64,000 nucleotides of DNA from Vibrio intestinalis (lineage in GTDB: Bacteria; Pseudomonadota; Gammaproteobacteria; Enterobacterales; Vibrionaceae), in the NCBI RefSeq assembly GCF_025195085.2, contig NZ_JANAVY020000016.1, forward strand, positions 39,172 to 103,171, given 5' to 3'. Of the stretch, positions 8,934 to 17,767 are shown piece by piece. Made by a program: the position numbers and the translations under genes. The notes below the pieces were generated by a model. It was not told the origin of the DNA. It saw nothing but the letters and a program-made list of their open reading frames with translations, and ran no database searches. Each line of letters opens with the position of its first letter. The stretch's first letter is position 1.

Positions 8934-9773
8934 CTAACTCCAGCCCCACATCACAGGGAATCTAAATTTGGGTTTATTGGCATCAAATGTATCTTGAATT
9001 GCCGAATATGTTTGTTGGCTTGTCACTAAATTACTGCCTTGGCTGCAACTGAGCACCAGACTTTTATGACATATCTGATTGATCAATCGCGGAATTCCAC
9101 CACTTGCTCTCCAGATCGTTTTTTTTAAACTAAGAGGAATCACCTCACTATAACCGCCCGCCTTCTCTAATCGCGTAGTAATATAAGCGACTGTTTCATC
9201 TAAAGAGAGTGGCCTCAACTTGGCACTAAAGGTGATTCGCTGTCTAAATTGGCGCAGATGATATTGCTCCAACCGTTCATCTAATTCCGGCTGACCAAAC
9301 AGCACGATTTGCAGCAGTTTTTTTTGTTCAGTTTCTAGGTTACCGAATAAGCGCAAAACTTCTAGAGCATCATCATTCAAAGCCTGAGCTTCATCCACCA
9401 ATACCACCACTTGTTTGTTTCTCTTTGCCAAAGCGATCAGTTTGGTTTGAATATCATCAACAATGGAGCGCGAATTTTTAACCTTAACCCCAAGTTCACT
9501 CGCGACGGCTTGTCTAAGCTCATCACCACTCAGAGCTGAATTGGGAAGATAAACCAACTGAATATGAGACTCGAAATGGTTGACCAACATTCGACACACC
9601 ATGGTTTTTCCTGTGCCGACTTCGCCCGTCACCTTAATCACTCCCTCGCCCATATCCAGCGCAGCATTGACTGTTTGGATCGCCTCATAATGAGGCTCTA
9701 ACCCCAAAAACAGTTCTGTATTTGGGGTTAGATGAAAGGGAAGTTGATTAAAACCAAAGTGCTCTAAGTACAT
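8934..9773 (-). CDS. mshM: MSHA biogenesis ATPase MshM (ExeA/GspA-like)
   Basis: 279-residue AAA ATPase with Walker A GEVGTGKTMVCR near residue 50, Walker B VVVLVDEAQAL near 124 and the N-terminal pattern YLEHFGFNQLPFHLTPNTELFL typical of ExeA/GspA proteins. Those relatives help secretin assembly through the cell wall. Unlike long ExeA proteins it ends after the ATPase domain, so its periplasmic part may be supplied by MshN encoded next to it. Three bases downstream of mshL. Confidence 0.92.
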   Translation of the reverse strand: MYLEHFGFNQLPFHLTPNTELFLGLEPHYEAIQTVNAALDMGEGVIKVTGEVGTGKTMVCRMLVNHFESHIQLVYLPNSALSGDELRQAVASELGVKVKNSRSIVDDIQTKLIALAKRNKQVVVLVDEAQALNDDALEVLRLFGNLETEQKKLLQIVLFGQPELDERLEQYHLRQFRQRITFSAKLRPLSLDETVAYITTRLEKAGGYSEVIPLSLKKTIWRASGGIPRLINQICHKSLVLSCSQGSNLVTSQQTYSAIQDTFDANKPKFRFPVMWGWS

Positions 9774-9776
9774 GGT

Positions 9777-11426
9777 TTATTGCTGCTGTTCAGGGAACCA
9801 CTCTTGCAGTATGTCTCGCGAACGTTCTAGCTCTTTCTGCCACGTGTTCACGCCAACAACGGTTGGTTTTAGCAAGATCACTAGCTCCGTCTTTTCTGTC
9901 AGCTTAGTGGTATTGCGGAACAAGTGACCCAGAGCGGGTACATCGCCCAAAAACGGTACTTTTGAAACTTGGTCAATAGTGTTCGACTTCATCAAGCCAC
10001 CAATCACAACCACGTCACCATCTTGCGCGCGAATCACAGAATCTGACTCACGAATAGAGCTACGAGCTAAAGGTAGCGTGATACTTGAACCACCAAAACC
10101 AATCTCCTTCACTTGCTCATCAACATCTATAACAGCAGGGTGAACATGAAGTAATACATTGCCTTGATCATCAATTTGAGGCGTTACGTCCAGAGAAATA
10201 CCTGAGAAGAATGGCGTTAGTTCAACTTCTGGAGAAGGCTCAGAGTTATCACTCGTACCAACAACGCTAGATAAATCAGTTACGTAGTACTCATCGGTAC
10301 CGACTTTGATCACTGCTTTTTGGTTATTTGACGCGGTTACACGCGGACTTGATAGCACGTTCAAATCACCTTGCGTCGCCATGAAACTCAATACCGCATC
10401 AAAACTACCGCTTGAGATAACGATATTACTCTGACCACCAAGTAGACTGCCGATAGTGTCTAAGCCCGGAAGTACAGTTGGAAGAATATTGCCGTTGGTA
10501 TCTTTAACGATTGAACCTGAACCGAATGAGTAATCAGTGCCATTAGAAGTGAAGCCTTTCGACCAATTGATACCTTGTTGGTAACCATCACTCAAAGTCA
10601 CTTCAAGAATTTTGGCTTCTAGAATAACTTGGCGATGCATACGCTGTTGAGAAACACCTAAGAACTCGCGAACTTGGCGAATTTCATCAGGATAAGCACG
10701 AACCGTTAATACACTCGCTTGAGGGGTAACTACCACGCTCTGGCCTTTGCCTGAGCCAATCAACTGACCTACCGCTACTTCAAGTTGTGGCCAGAAATCA
10801 CTTTCACTTGTGGTTTCAATTTCAGTACCGCCTTTTGCTGAGTTTGTCGAGCTGCTAGAAGATGACGAATCAGAATCTGACGTTGAAGATGAACCACTAT
10901 CGGTATTGGTAATCGTACCTGTCGTAATAGAGGTCAACGAACGACCAGAACGTTTGAATTGCAGGTAATCGACTGGAATAGTAACGGTGCGCAAACCAGC
11001 AGGGTAAACTTGAATCACCTTGCCAGATTTCTGTACATCATAACCGTACATATTGCTTACGACAGAAAGCACTTCATCCAGCGTCACATCCGAAAGGTTA
11101 ACCGTAATTTGTCCGCTAACATCAGGGTGAATCGCAGCACTAAATTCAGTGCCTTTGACCAAGCTAGCAAAGAATGCCCGAGCATCCACATTGTTAGCCT
11201 GAACTCGGAAGCGCTTCATAGTTTCAACAGCAGTAGGGCTAGAACCTTCAAGATCAGGCATAAGATCCGCTTCAACAGAAGGTGGCAGCTCTTGCAATGC
11301 ACGGCTATTCGATTCATTGATTGCTTCATTCAACGTACTTTTCGCTTCAACTGGGTCTCTGTGGCCCATAGTGCTAGAACAGCCCACTAACGAAGCGATT
11401 GTGATTGCTACAACGAGTTTACGCAT
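9777..11426 (-). CDS. mshL: MSHA outer-membrane secretin MshL
   Basis: 549 residues, lipoprotein signal with lipobox SLVGC (Cys16). N-terminal STN/N0 domain (about 70-140), N1-like domain, then the secretin core with the C-terminal signature VPFLGDVPALGHLFR near residue 500. An extreme Ser/Asp-rich stretch lies at about residues 170-195, inside the N-domain region (see findings). Forms the outer-membrane gate through which the pilus leaves the cell. Sits between mshK (15 bases) and mshM (3 bases). Confidence 0.95.
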   Translation of the reverse strand: MRKLVVAITIASLVGCSSTMGHRDPVEAKSTLNEAINESNSRALQELPPSVEADLMPDLEGSSPTAVETMKRFRVQANNVDARAFFASLVKGTEFSAAIHPDVSGQITVNLSDVTLDEVLSVVSNMYGYDVQKSGKVIQVYPAGLRTVTIPVDYLQFKRSGRSLTSITTGTITNTDSGSSSTSDSDSSSSSSSTNSAKGGTEIETTSESDFWPQLEVAVGQLIGSGKGQSVVVTPQASVLTVRAYPDEIRQVREFLGVSQQRMHRQVILEAKILEVTLSDGYQQGINWSKGFTSNGTDYSFGSGSIVKDTNGNILPTVLPGLDTIGSLLGGQSNIVISSGSFDAVLSFMATQGDLNVLSSPRVTASNNQKAVIKVGTDEYYVTDLSSVVGTSDNSEPSPEVELTPFFSGISLDVTPQIDDQGNVLLHVHPAVIDVDEQVKEIGFGGSSITLPLARSSIRESDSVIRAQDGDVVVIGGLMKSNTIDQVSKVPFLGDVPALGHLFRNTTKLTEKTELVILLKPTVVGVNTWQKELERSRDILQEWFPEQQQ

Positions 11427-11441
11427 ACGATTCCAATAACC

Positions 11442-11768
11442 TTATTGTTTTACTTCTAAAGGAAACATCTCAAGTTTCCATTGCTTACCGCCACGAGCCA
11501 CTGTGACGTAGCCACTTTGAATACTATTCAACTGATAGCCGTTAATTTTTTCACCTGCAGAGAGCGCCTTACCATTTAAGATGGCGTAACACTCTGACTG
11601 CACACCACACACGATGCTTTGCAACGTTGGGACTTTATGGCGCACGACTCTTTTCACCGGTTGACTCTCCGGTGCTTTTTGCCAACCTAGCGGTGCTGTT
11701 GGGTCTTGCTGCGCAAAAGCACTACAAGAAAAACCTAATAATGCGATTAAAAACTTATTAGCCACCAA
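11442..11768 (-). CDS. mshK: MSHA biogenesis protein MshK
   Basis: 108 residues with a cleavable signal peptide (MVANKFLIALLGFSCSAFA|QQDPTAPLGW). The mature start DPTAPLGW resembles GspB/PilP-like proteins that link the inner-membrane complex to the secretin; two Cys (IVCGVQSECY) could pair. Overlaps mshJ by 11 bases and is followed closely by mshL, consistent with a periplasmic secretin partner. Confidence 0.85.
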   Translation of the reverse strand: MVANKFLIALLGFSCSAFAQQDPTAPLGWQKAPESQPVKRVVRHKVPTLQSIVCGVQSECYAILNGKALSAGEKINGYQLNSIQSGYVTVARGGKQWKLEMFPLEVKQ

Positions 11769-12411
11769 TGAACTCCTGTCTGGTTCCTAGGGTATACACT
11801 TCAAGCACTAAGGTTGCGGTTGGGTAATCGTCAACCTGATAGCTAAAGCTGCGCCAGTAGTAGTTCATCGGTAATGACTCTAACGTTTCTAAATATTTTA
11901 GAATCGCAAAGTACTTCCCTTCTAATTCAATACGCACAGGATGGACGTAATATCCGGCGTATTGTTGATCCGCATTTTGATTCCCTACGATAGGCTCCGC
12001 TTTCAAAGACTCCAACGACACAAGTTGTAATCCAGATGTACCAGCCAGAACTTGCTCTAACAACTCAGCCATTTGGCTTGGTGAAATTAGATTCTCAATA
12101 ATTTTCGCTAATTGCTCTGACAACACTTGGCTATCTTTCAATAACCTTTTGTACTCGATATTGATCGCTTGATCAGGGTCTTTTTTCAATTTTGCGGTGA
12201 TCGCTAAAATTTCACCTTCCAAGCGTTGGTTGGCTAACTTAGTTGCGACCACTTGTTTTTTCAGTGCCTGACTAGACTTAAATGCTGGCTCAACCACCAA
12301 CAAATACAGACCAAGCGAAATTATCACCACGCAACACAAGCTGATCAGCACCTTCTCGCGCTGGCTCAGCTTGGCAAATTTGTCGTTCAAATTACTCCAA
12401 AATGTACCCAT
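11758..12411 (-). CDS. mshJ: MSHA biogenesis protein MshJ (PilO-like)
   Basis: 217 residues with a cytoplasmic start, one membrane helix (about 22-42, VLISLCCVVIISLGLYLLVV), a coiled-coil stretch and a periplasmic ferredoxin-like domain as in PilO/GspM. Expected to form part of the inner-membrane alignment complex with MshI. Shares one base with the mshI stop (TAATG). Confidence 0.88.
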   Translation of the reverse strand: MGTFWSNLNDKFAKLSQREKVLISLCCVVIISLGLYLLVVEPAFKSSQALKKQVVATKLANQRLEGEILAITAKLKKDPDQAINIEYKRLLKDSQVLSEQLAKIIENLISPSQMAELLEQVLAGTSGLQLVSLESLKAEPIVGNQNADQQYAGYYVHPVRIELEGKYFAILKYLETLESLPMNYYWRSFSYQVDDYPTATLVLEVYTLGTRQEFIGG

Positions 12412-13850
12412 TACTTCTTATCCTCTTTGGTGTGCAACTCAAAGGTGAGTACATCTTGTTCATTACGTCCTATCTTTAACTTTTCAAATGAGCGTCCAAC
12501 AAGATTCAACTCATTCTTAAATTGATTCACCCAATTGGGGATAGACTGGGGTTCGCGCGCTAGACCTTTTAAATCCAATACGTCAGAGCTCATTTTGATG
12601 TAGTTCAGCGAGATATCATTGCGCCCTAACTTGGCTAGGCCTTTCATCACACCGGAATAACCGACATTTTGCTCATCATCAAAACGAGAAACGGCAAGTA
12701 AAGAATCCTGCTTGGCACGAATTTCTTCTTTCAAACGCTCTACCGCAGCGACTTTTTGCGCCGAAGGCTTATGCTTAGCTAGCTTTTGATTAAGCTGTTG
12801 AACTTGCTGTTTTAACTGCTCTTCTTGGCTTCTTTGGCTAGACAGTTCAGCGTTGAGGCCGACTTGTTGCCAGGTGAAATACCCATAACTACCAAGCAAA
12901 GTAACCGCAATTAAGGCACATACCGCAGCGACCGTATTAAGCGTAAATCGCTCTACTTTTGGCCTTAGATGGTCTGGGTATAAATTAATCCCCGAATCAC
13001 AAATATCCGCGACATATTGAGTAAGAAGCTCTCCAGATTCCAACGGTAAGTCGGTTAAACGGGAGACTTTAACACTGAGGCGTTCATCCAGCTCTCGAGC
13101 CAAATCATCGTTATTTTCTTCATCACAACACACTTTCATGTGGTGTAAGGTTGCACCGCGTAGCTGTGATGAAAGGTAATCGACAGAGCGCTGTAGTTCT
13201 AGTGCGATGCCATCAAGCTGCAAACTGCTACTCGCAACACCAACCAGTGGCGCTGTTACTCCGCGAATCGTGCGTTGGAACACACAGCGGTTATCGATAA
13301 ATGCACTGACTTTATATTGGCTGTTTTTACTGCGCTGCAATAACACAAAACGCTCTGCGTCTGTGGCTGCTAGTCCCCAAACATCATCTTCAACTAACAC
13401 ATGGCCTAAGCTCAACTTGGCTTTTTCCAAGCGTTGAACCAAACCAAATACTAAAGCTTTAGGTACCACATAGACTTGCAGCTTGTTGCTGTTTGGAAGT
13501 GCCGTGGCATCAGCGATGATGTCGGTGATTTTTTCAGAGATAAGATCTTTGAGTAGGAATGGCAGAGTCTGACCTAACTCCTCGTCAGGCACATTGGGCT
13601 TATCTATCTGATAGGTTTGATATAAATTGGAGTTGAGCACCACATCGATCGTTAAATCATTTACATTGGCTTTAGTGAGCGTTTCCACCAAAATCTTTTG
13701 CCAATCGCCACTTTCAATCGAGACACGCTTAGGTAACTCTACGCCTTCCAATGGCGAAAAATATAAGGCGTACGGCTGAACAACCACTCTTAGGCAGTTA
13801 GTTGAACGCGCACCAGAACCAAACTTTCCTATTAAAGATTTTATATTCAT
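12411..13850 (-). CDS. mshI: MSHA biogenesis protein MshI (PilM/PilN-like)
   Basis: 479 residues. The first ~290 residues look like a cytoplasmic PilM/GspL-type domain; one membrane helix follows (about 302-324, LNTVAAVCALIAVTLLGSYG), then a coiled coil (about 335-375) and a PilN-like periplasmic domain. So PilM and PilN roles appear joined in one chain, as in GspL. Eight bases separate it from mshH. Forms the inner-membrane alignment complex with MshJ by analogy. Confidence 0.9.
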   Translation of the reverse strand: MNIKSLIGKFGSGARSTNCLRVVVQPYALYFSPLEGVELPKRVSIESGDWQKILVETLTKANVNDLTIDVVLNSNLYQTYQIDKPNVPDEELGQTLPFLLKDLISEKITDIIADATALPNSNKLQVYVVPKALVFGLVQRLEKAKLSLGHVLVEDDVWGLAATDAERFVLLQRSKNSQYKVSAFIDNRCVFQRTIRGVTAPLVGVASSSLQLDGIALELQRSVDYLSSQLRGATLHHMKVCCDEENNDDLARELDERLSVKVSRLTDLPLESGELLTQYVADICDSGINLYPDHLRPKVERFTLNTVAAVCALIAVTLLGSYGYFTWQQVGLNAELSSQRSQEEQLKQQVQQLNQKLAKHKPSAQKVAAVERLKEEIRAKQDSLLAVSRFDDEQNVGYSGVMKGLAKLGRNDISLNYIKMSSDVLDLKGLAREPQSIPNWVNQFKNELNLVGRSFEKLKIGRNEQDVLTFELHTKEDKK

Positions 13851-13857
13851 CTACTAC

Positions 13858-15864
13858 TTAACTTTTTCGCCAACGATTCCGTCGCCCAACCTTAACTTTC
13901 GATTGAGTCTGTACATTTTGAGTCGCCTGTTGAACAGGGAGCATCTGTCGCTCTTGCTGGAAGTACCTACCTTGCACGCCATTCACGCCAAGATCCAACA
14001 TGGTTTTGTATTCTTGCTTTTGGTCTACGCCAACGGCGATGACCTTTGTTTTCAAGCCTTTGCACGCGCCAAGTAAGCTTCGTACAAACAATTGATTTTC
14101 ATGCCTTTTATCGATTTCCTTGACCAGGCTTCTATGCAGTTTTAGATAATCGATCGGTAAGTCTTTCAGGTAGTGAGTACTTACAATAGAACGCCCAGCT
14201 TGACCCACCACTACTTTACACCCTAAACCGGCAATCATCTTGATCACAGGTCGCATATAATCGAGGTGCTTCACTAATCTGGCTTCAGCAAATTCAAACA
14301 TTAATTGCTGACGTTTATCCATTGGCAATTGCAATAACTCGTCTCTAAACCAACGAAAGTACTTTCTATCTGCAAATGGAGTCACATGAAGGTTTACAGA
14401 ATAACATAAACCATTTTTTGACGCTTTCAAAAATTTGGCGACAGCACAAAAAACTGAGCGATCTAAAAGACTTTCGTAACCGACTGACTCAATTGCAGGA
14501 TTAAAACGTGACGCCTTTATTAAACCTTTCTCTGGATCATTTATTCGAACAAACAGCTCATGGTGATGAAGTTTTTCCTCTTGATGCGAACCAAGTAAGA
14601 AACAGGGTTGCTCAAAAATAAACAGCTTTTCTGGCTTAAGTACTTTATCAAACAGGGTGCGCCAACGTACGCTGCCACGCTCCTGCTCTTGTGTTGCCAG
14701 CTTTTGGAAGCGATTCCAAGTATTAACCTGCTGAAGCTGAGCACTTTTTAATGCCGTTTCAGCCTCATCCATTATTTTGCCTTGGCGCTCGCCTTCATGG
14801 AACATACTGATACCAATATGGCACCAGTTATCCCTATCTAACGGCTCTGGTGGTGTTACTTTTGCTAACTGTTTAAGGCAGTTAATCGCAATGCTCGAGG
14901 TATCTTTACTGCTCAAGTGAGGGGCAAATATCGCGAAATCAGAATTGTAGTAACGCGACAAAATAACATCAGGGTAGCGCTGAATAACATTACTAATGCT
15001 TTCACCCACTTCCACCACAAAATCATTCGCAACTTGCTTACCAGACTCCTCTTTGACATGTTGCCAATCGTCGATTCTGAGTAACAGCACGCCACCGTGC
15101 GAGCCACTTTCTGATAATGCTGCTTCCAACTTACTGTCAAACAACACGCGATTGGCCGTGCCCGTTAATTGGTCAAGGAAAGTTTGAGTGCGAATAAAGG
15201 TATCGAAACGGCTGCGCTCCTGCCGGGCATCTTGCAATTCTTCTATTAAGCGATCTAGCGCTTCGCTTGCCGTGTATGGCCACTCACGCTCATCACCTTT
15301 GGCAAATTCTTCAACGCGGCCAGCTAAGATCATACGACCACGTTCTTCTAGTAACTCCGAACCATGCAACTGCTCTTTGAGCCATTTCACCCCACGCACC
15401 AAACAGAACACAATCAAAAGTACCGCGAGGGTGATAGACCATAAGGCCTGCATTGAATAGCCGTAACCAAGGTATGGTGGAATGGCTTTAAAACGAATCG
15501 AGTAGCCGCTGTTTCGTTCAAGTAAATATTCGGCTTGATGTAAAAAGGCAGGATCAACTCGGGAGGAGGTATCTTTAAAGCGGTAAATCACTCCAACCTC
15601 TGAGGAAAGCTGCATCTCAACAATATTCGATGCTTGCAGCATTTTCGGCATCCAGCGCTGAAGAGAATAGGCCGCGTCAGGATCTTCCATCTCTTTATCG
15701 ACCACTTCAACAATGCCTTTTAAGGAATGCTGCAAGTACTCTTGCCCTAAACTTTTAAACGACAAAGTACCGCCAAGAAACAGAATAAACATGGCACTGG
15801 TAACAATAACCGTAACAAAAGCAACAAGACGAGTACTAAGCTTTAAGGTAGGCGTATACCTCAT
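13858..15864 (-). CDS. mshH: MshH / CsrD-like degenerate GGDEF-EAL regulator
   Basis: 668 residues with two membrane helices (about 12-34 and 135-156) flanking a periplasmic segment, a GGDEF-like domain (about 220-380) and an EAL-like domain (about 400-650). Both active sites are degenerate: RYYNSDFAIF stands where GGDEF should be, and ELFVRI where EAL should be, so neither c-di-GMP synthesis nor breakdown is expected. E. coli CsrD has this plan and promotes RNase E decay of the CsrB/C small RNAs. Lead gene of the locus; its name comes from position although its role may lie outside pilus assembly. Confidence 0.92.
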   Translation of the reverse strand: MRYTPTLKLSTRLVAFVTVIVTSAMFILFLGGTLSFKSLGQEYLQHSLKGIVEVVDKEMEDPDAAYSLQRWMPKMLQASNIVEMQLSSEVGVIYRFKDTSSRVDPAFLHQAEYLLERNSGYSIRFKAIPPYLGYGYSMQALWSITLAVLLIVFCLVRGVKWLKEQLHGSELLEERGRMILAGRVEEFAKGDEREWPYTASEALDRLIEELQDARQERSRFDTFIRTQTFLDQLTGTANRVLFDSKLEAALSESGSHGGVLLLRIDDWQHVKEESGKQVANDFVVEVGESISNVIQRYPDVILSRYYNSDFAIFAPHLSSKDTSSIAINCLKQLAKVTPPEPLDRDNWCHIGISMFHEGERQGKIMDEAETALKSAQLQQVNTWNRFQKLATQEQERGSVRWRTLFDKVLKPEKLFIFEQPCFLLGSHQEEKLHHHELFVRINDPEKGLIKASRFNPAIESVGYESLLDRSVFCAVAKFLKASKNGLCYSVNLHVTPFADRKYFRWFRDELLQLPMDKRQQLMFEFAEARLVKHLDYMRPVIKMIAGLGCKVVVGQAGRSIVSTHYLKDLPIDYLKLHRSLVKEIDKRHENQLFVRSLLGACKGLKTKVIAVGVDQKQEYKTMLDLGVNGVQGRYFQQERQMLPVQQATQNVQTQSKVKVGRRNRWRKS

Positions 15865-16038
15865 AGGTGGTGAATTCCCTTCTCAGTGAGATGTTATAAG
15901 TTTACCGAATGAAACGATTTAGTCAGTTGGGCGTTAAATCACATAGAACCATCGTCTCCCTGACAGATTCTAACAGTTAACTATCCCAGCTTTCATCACT
16001 CAACGTCACTTGTAACGAACTATAAGAATTCACTATAT

Positions 16039-16068
16039 AAAAAAGCCGCGATATTCGCGGCTTTTTTT
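16039..16068 (-). terminator. Terminator downstream of ssb
   Basis: Perfect hairpin GCCGCGA / TCGCGGC with A-tract on one side and T-tract on the other, so it can work in either direction. It lies 14 bases after the ssb stop and separates ssb from mshH. Confidence 0.9.
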
Positions 16069-16081
16069 CAATTTGGATAGA

Positions 16082-16609
16082 TTAAAACGGGATGTCGTCG
16101 TCAAAATCCATTGGTGGCTCATTGTATTGAGGCTGCTGCTGTTGCGGCTGTTGTACAGGTTGAGCTGGTTTTTGCTGCATTGCAGGCTGTTGAGGTTGAC
16201 CCCAGCCTTGCTGCTGTGGCTGACCACCCATGCCTTGTGCAGGAGCTCCGCCTTGCGCACGGCCACCTAGCATTTGCATCGTACCATTGAAACCTTGCAC
16301 GACAACTTCTGTCGTGTAACGGTCTTGGCCACTTTGATCTTGCCATTTGCGTGTTTGAAGTTGGCCTTCAATATAAACTTGAGAGCCTTTGCGCAGGTAC
16401 TCACCCGCTACTTCAGCAAGCTTGCCGAACAGAGCTACACGGTGCCATTCGGTTTTTTCACGCTGCTCGCCGGTTGCTTTGTCACGCCATGATTCAGATG
16501 TCGCTACGGTGATATTGGCAACTGCGCCGCCACTAGGCATGTAACGTACCTCTGGGTCTCCCCCAAGGTTGCCTACTAAGATTACTTTGTTTACTCCACG
16601 GCTAGCCAT
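16082..16609 (-). CDS. ssb: Single-stranded DNA-binding protein
   Basis: 175 residues from the ATG at 16609 (MASRGVNKVILVGNLGGDPE), preceded by a GGAGCG ribosome site; a frame extension to 16642 would add 11 unrelated residues and is rejected. OB-fold at about 1-110, a Gly/Gln/Pro-rich linker (long runs of Gln), and the conserved acidic tip MDFDDDIPF that recruits repair and replication partners. Binds single-stranded DNA in replication, repair and recombination. Divergent from qstR. No LexA box is visible in its upstream region, unlike E. coli ssb. Confidence 0.97.
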   Translation of the reverse strand: MASRGVNKVILVGNLGGDPEVRYMPSGGAVANITVATSESWRDKATGEQREKTEWHRVALFGKLAEVAGEYLRKGSQVYIEGQLQTRKWQDQSGQDRYTTEVVVQGFNGTMQMLGGRAQGGAPAQGMGGQPQQQGWGQPQQPAMQQKPAQPVQQPQQQQPQYNEPPMDFDDDIPF

Positions 16610-16642
16610 GTTTCGCTCCGTCTCGGTTAATTTGGTGTTCAA

Positions 16643-17001
16643 TTTTAATCGCGCATAAGGATAACATTAAATGCAAATGGCACAACTATCGATAGTCGCT
16701 TATCAGTAAAGAATTGCCGAACCCAGTTCCAGAATTCAATACCGCTCTAATAATTGTCGTTCACCCTTCTCAACAATGCCATCTTCTCATTCTGTTTCAT
16801 CCTTTTTGAAGCAACGTCACCCCTTTTGATATGGGGTTCCGTAACTTTCTCCGCAATCTATATGAGAGAAAACTAACGCCATATCAAATATGAAACAAGA
16901 TGCAAAATTGACAATATCACAATCGTATTCTGACAAAAGATCACCGAGGATAGTGCAAAAAATAAGCACTCAATAATGAACTGACTAACAACGAGATGAC
17001 T
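16643..17001. promoter_or_regulatory. Divergent ssb/qstR intergenic region with inverted repeat
   Basis: About 390 bases without a gene between the two divergent starts. It must hold both promoters. The one clear structure is a 10-base inverted repeat, TTTGATATGG at 16825-16834 and CCATATCAAA at 16879-16888, 44 bases apart. I could not identify a convincing HapR/LuxR box, CRP site or LexA box by eye. Confidence 0.5.
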
Positions 17002-17649
17002 ATGGCTAAGAATATCTACGCACGCACCCTTTACTTCCTTTGCGAAGACAAAAACGCGCAATACCCTAACGTTGAAAGAATTGAAAAGGCCCTCGGCTTA
17101 CCTATTCCTAAAATGGAACCCCAAGAGTTCATGCTGGCGATGCAGCAGCACAAACATAAAATTTTGCTGATTGATCACAATGACTATCAAAAATTAAATA
17201 GCGCTATTCGCAACTTACCGCTATCCAACAAGATTTTTGAAACGGTTATTTTTAACGTGGAAAAGCGCCTAACCACAGATGAGTTACTCAGCTTTGGCAA
17301 CTTGAAAGCACTGTTCTATCGTAATGACGCCATTGAAGATATCGCCTACGGATGCGGAGAGGTCATCAACAGCCAAAACTGGCTACCGAGAAAAGTAGCC
17401 GCACAGCTGCTTCATCATTACCGCCATGTAATCGACAGCCAGACTGCGCCAGCAACCGTTGACCTCACCACCCGCGAGATTCAAATACTGCGTAGCCTCA
17501 AAACTGGCGCTTCTAATATTCAGATTGCAGAAGACCTGTTCATCAGCGAGTTCACGGTAAAATCGCATCTTTATCAAATTTTCAAGAAGCTTTCGGTGAA
17601 AAATCGCGTTCAAGCCATATCTTGGGCAAACCAACACCTAATGTCTTAA
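17002..17649 (+). CDS. qstR: LuxR/CsgD-family regulator, probably QstR
   Basis: 215 residues. An N-terminal receiver-like domain is followed by a LuxR-type helix-turn-helix at about 150-213 (LTTREIQILRSLKTGASNIQIAEDLFISEFTVKSHLYQIFKKL). The start at 17002 leaves six bases after a GAG; the ATG at 16996 abuts it and is less likely. The order ssb-qstR-galU-uvrA matches Vibrio cholerae, where QstR joins quorum sensing and TfoX to drive natural competence and type VI secretion. The region matching the VpsT c-di-GMP motif W[FLM][TS]R reads WLPR here (about residue 127). VpsT-like function is the alternative; gene order favours QstR. Confidence 0.82.
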   Translation: MAKNIYARTLYFLCEDKNAQYPNVERIEKALGLPIPKMEPQEFMLAMQQHKHKILLIDHNDYQKLNSAIRNLPLSNKIFETVIFNVEKRLTTDELLSFGNLKALFYRNDAIEDIAYGCGEVINSQNWLPRKVAAQLLHHYRHVIDSQTAPATVDLTTREIQILRSLKTGASNIQIAEDLFISEFTVKSHLYQIFKKLSVKNRVQAISWANQHLMS

Positions 17650-17767
17650 ATTTAAAGCAACGGCCAAAAAATCAACTTTTGCACTAAGTCATTAATTATC
17701 TATTCATAAAAACCGTGATATGGTGTCGCCAATTTAAATTTCGTCAGAAAAGATAAAGGGTTTTATC

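Noticed and set aside
10959..11390. 143-residue plus-strand open frame opposite mshL
   Set aside because: Antisense shadow of a conserved secretin gene; no ribosome site and no recognisable protein pattern.
16610..17001. Possible HapR box, CRP site or LexA box between ssb and qstR
   Set aside because: TTGACAATATCACAAT and TGACAAAAGATCAC looked suggestive but half-site spacing or symmetry is wrong.
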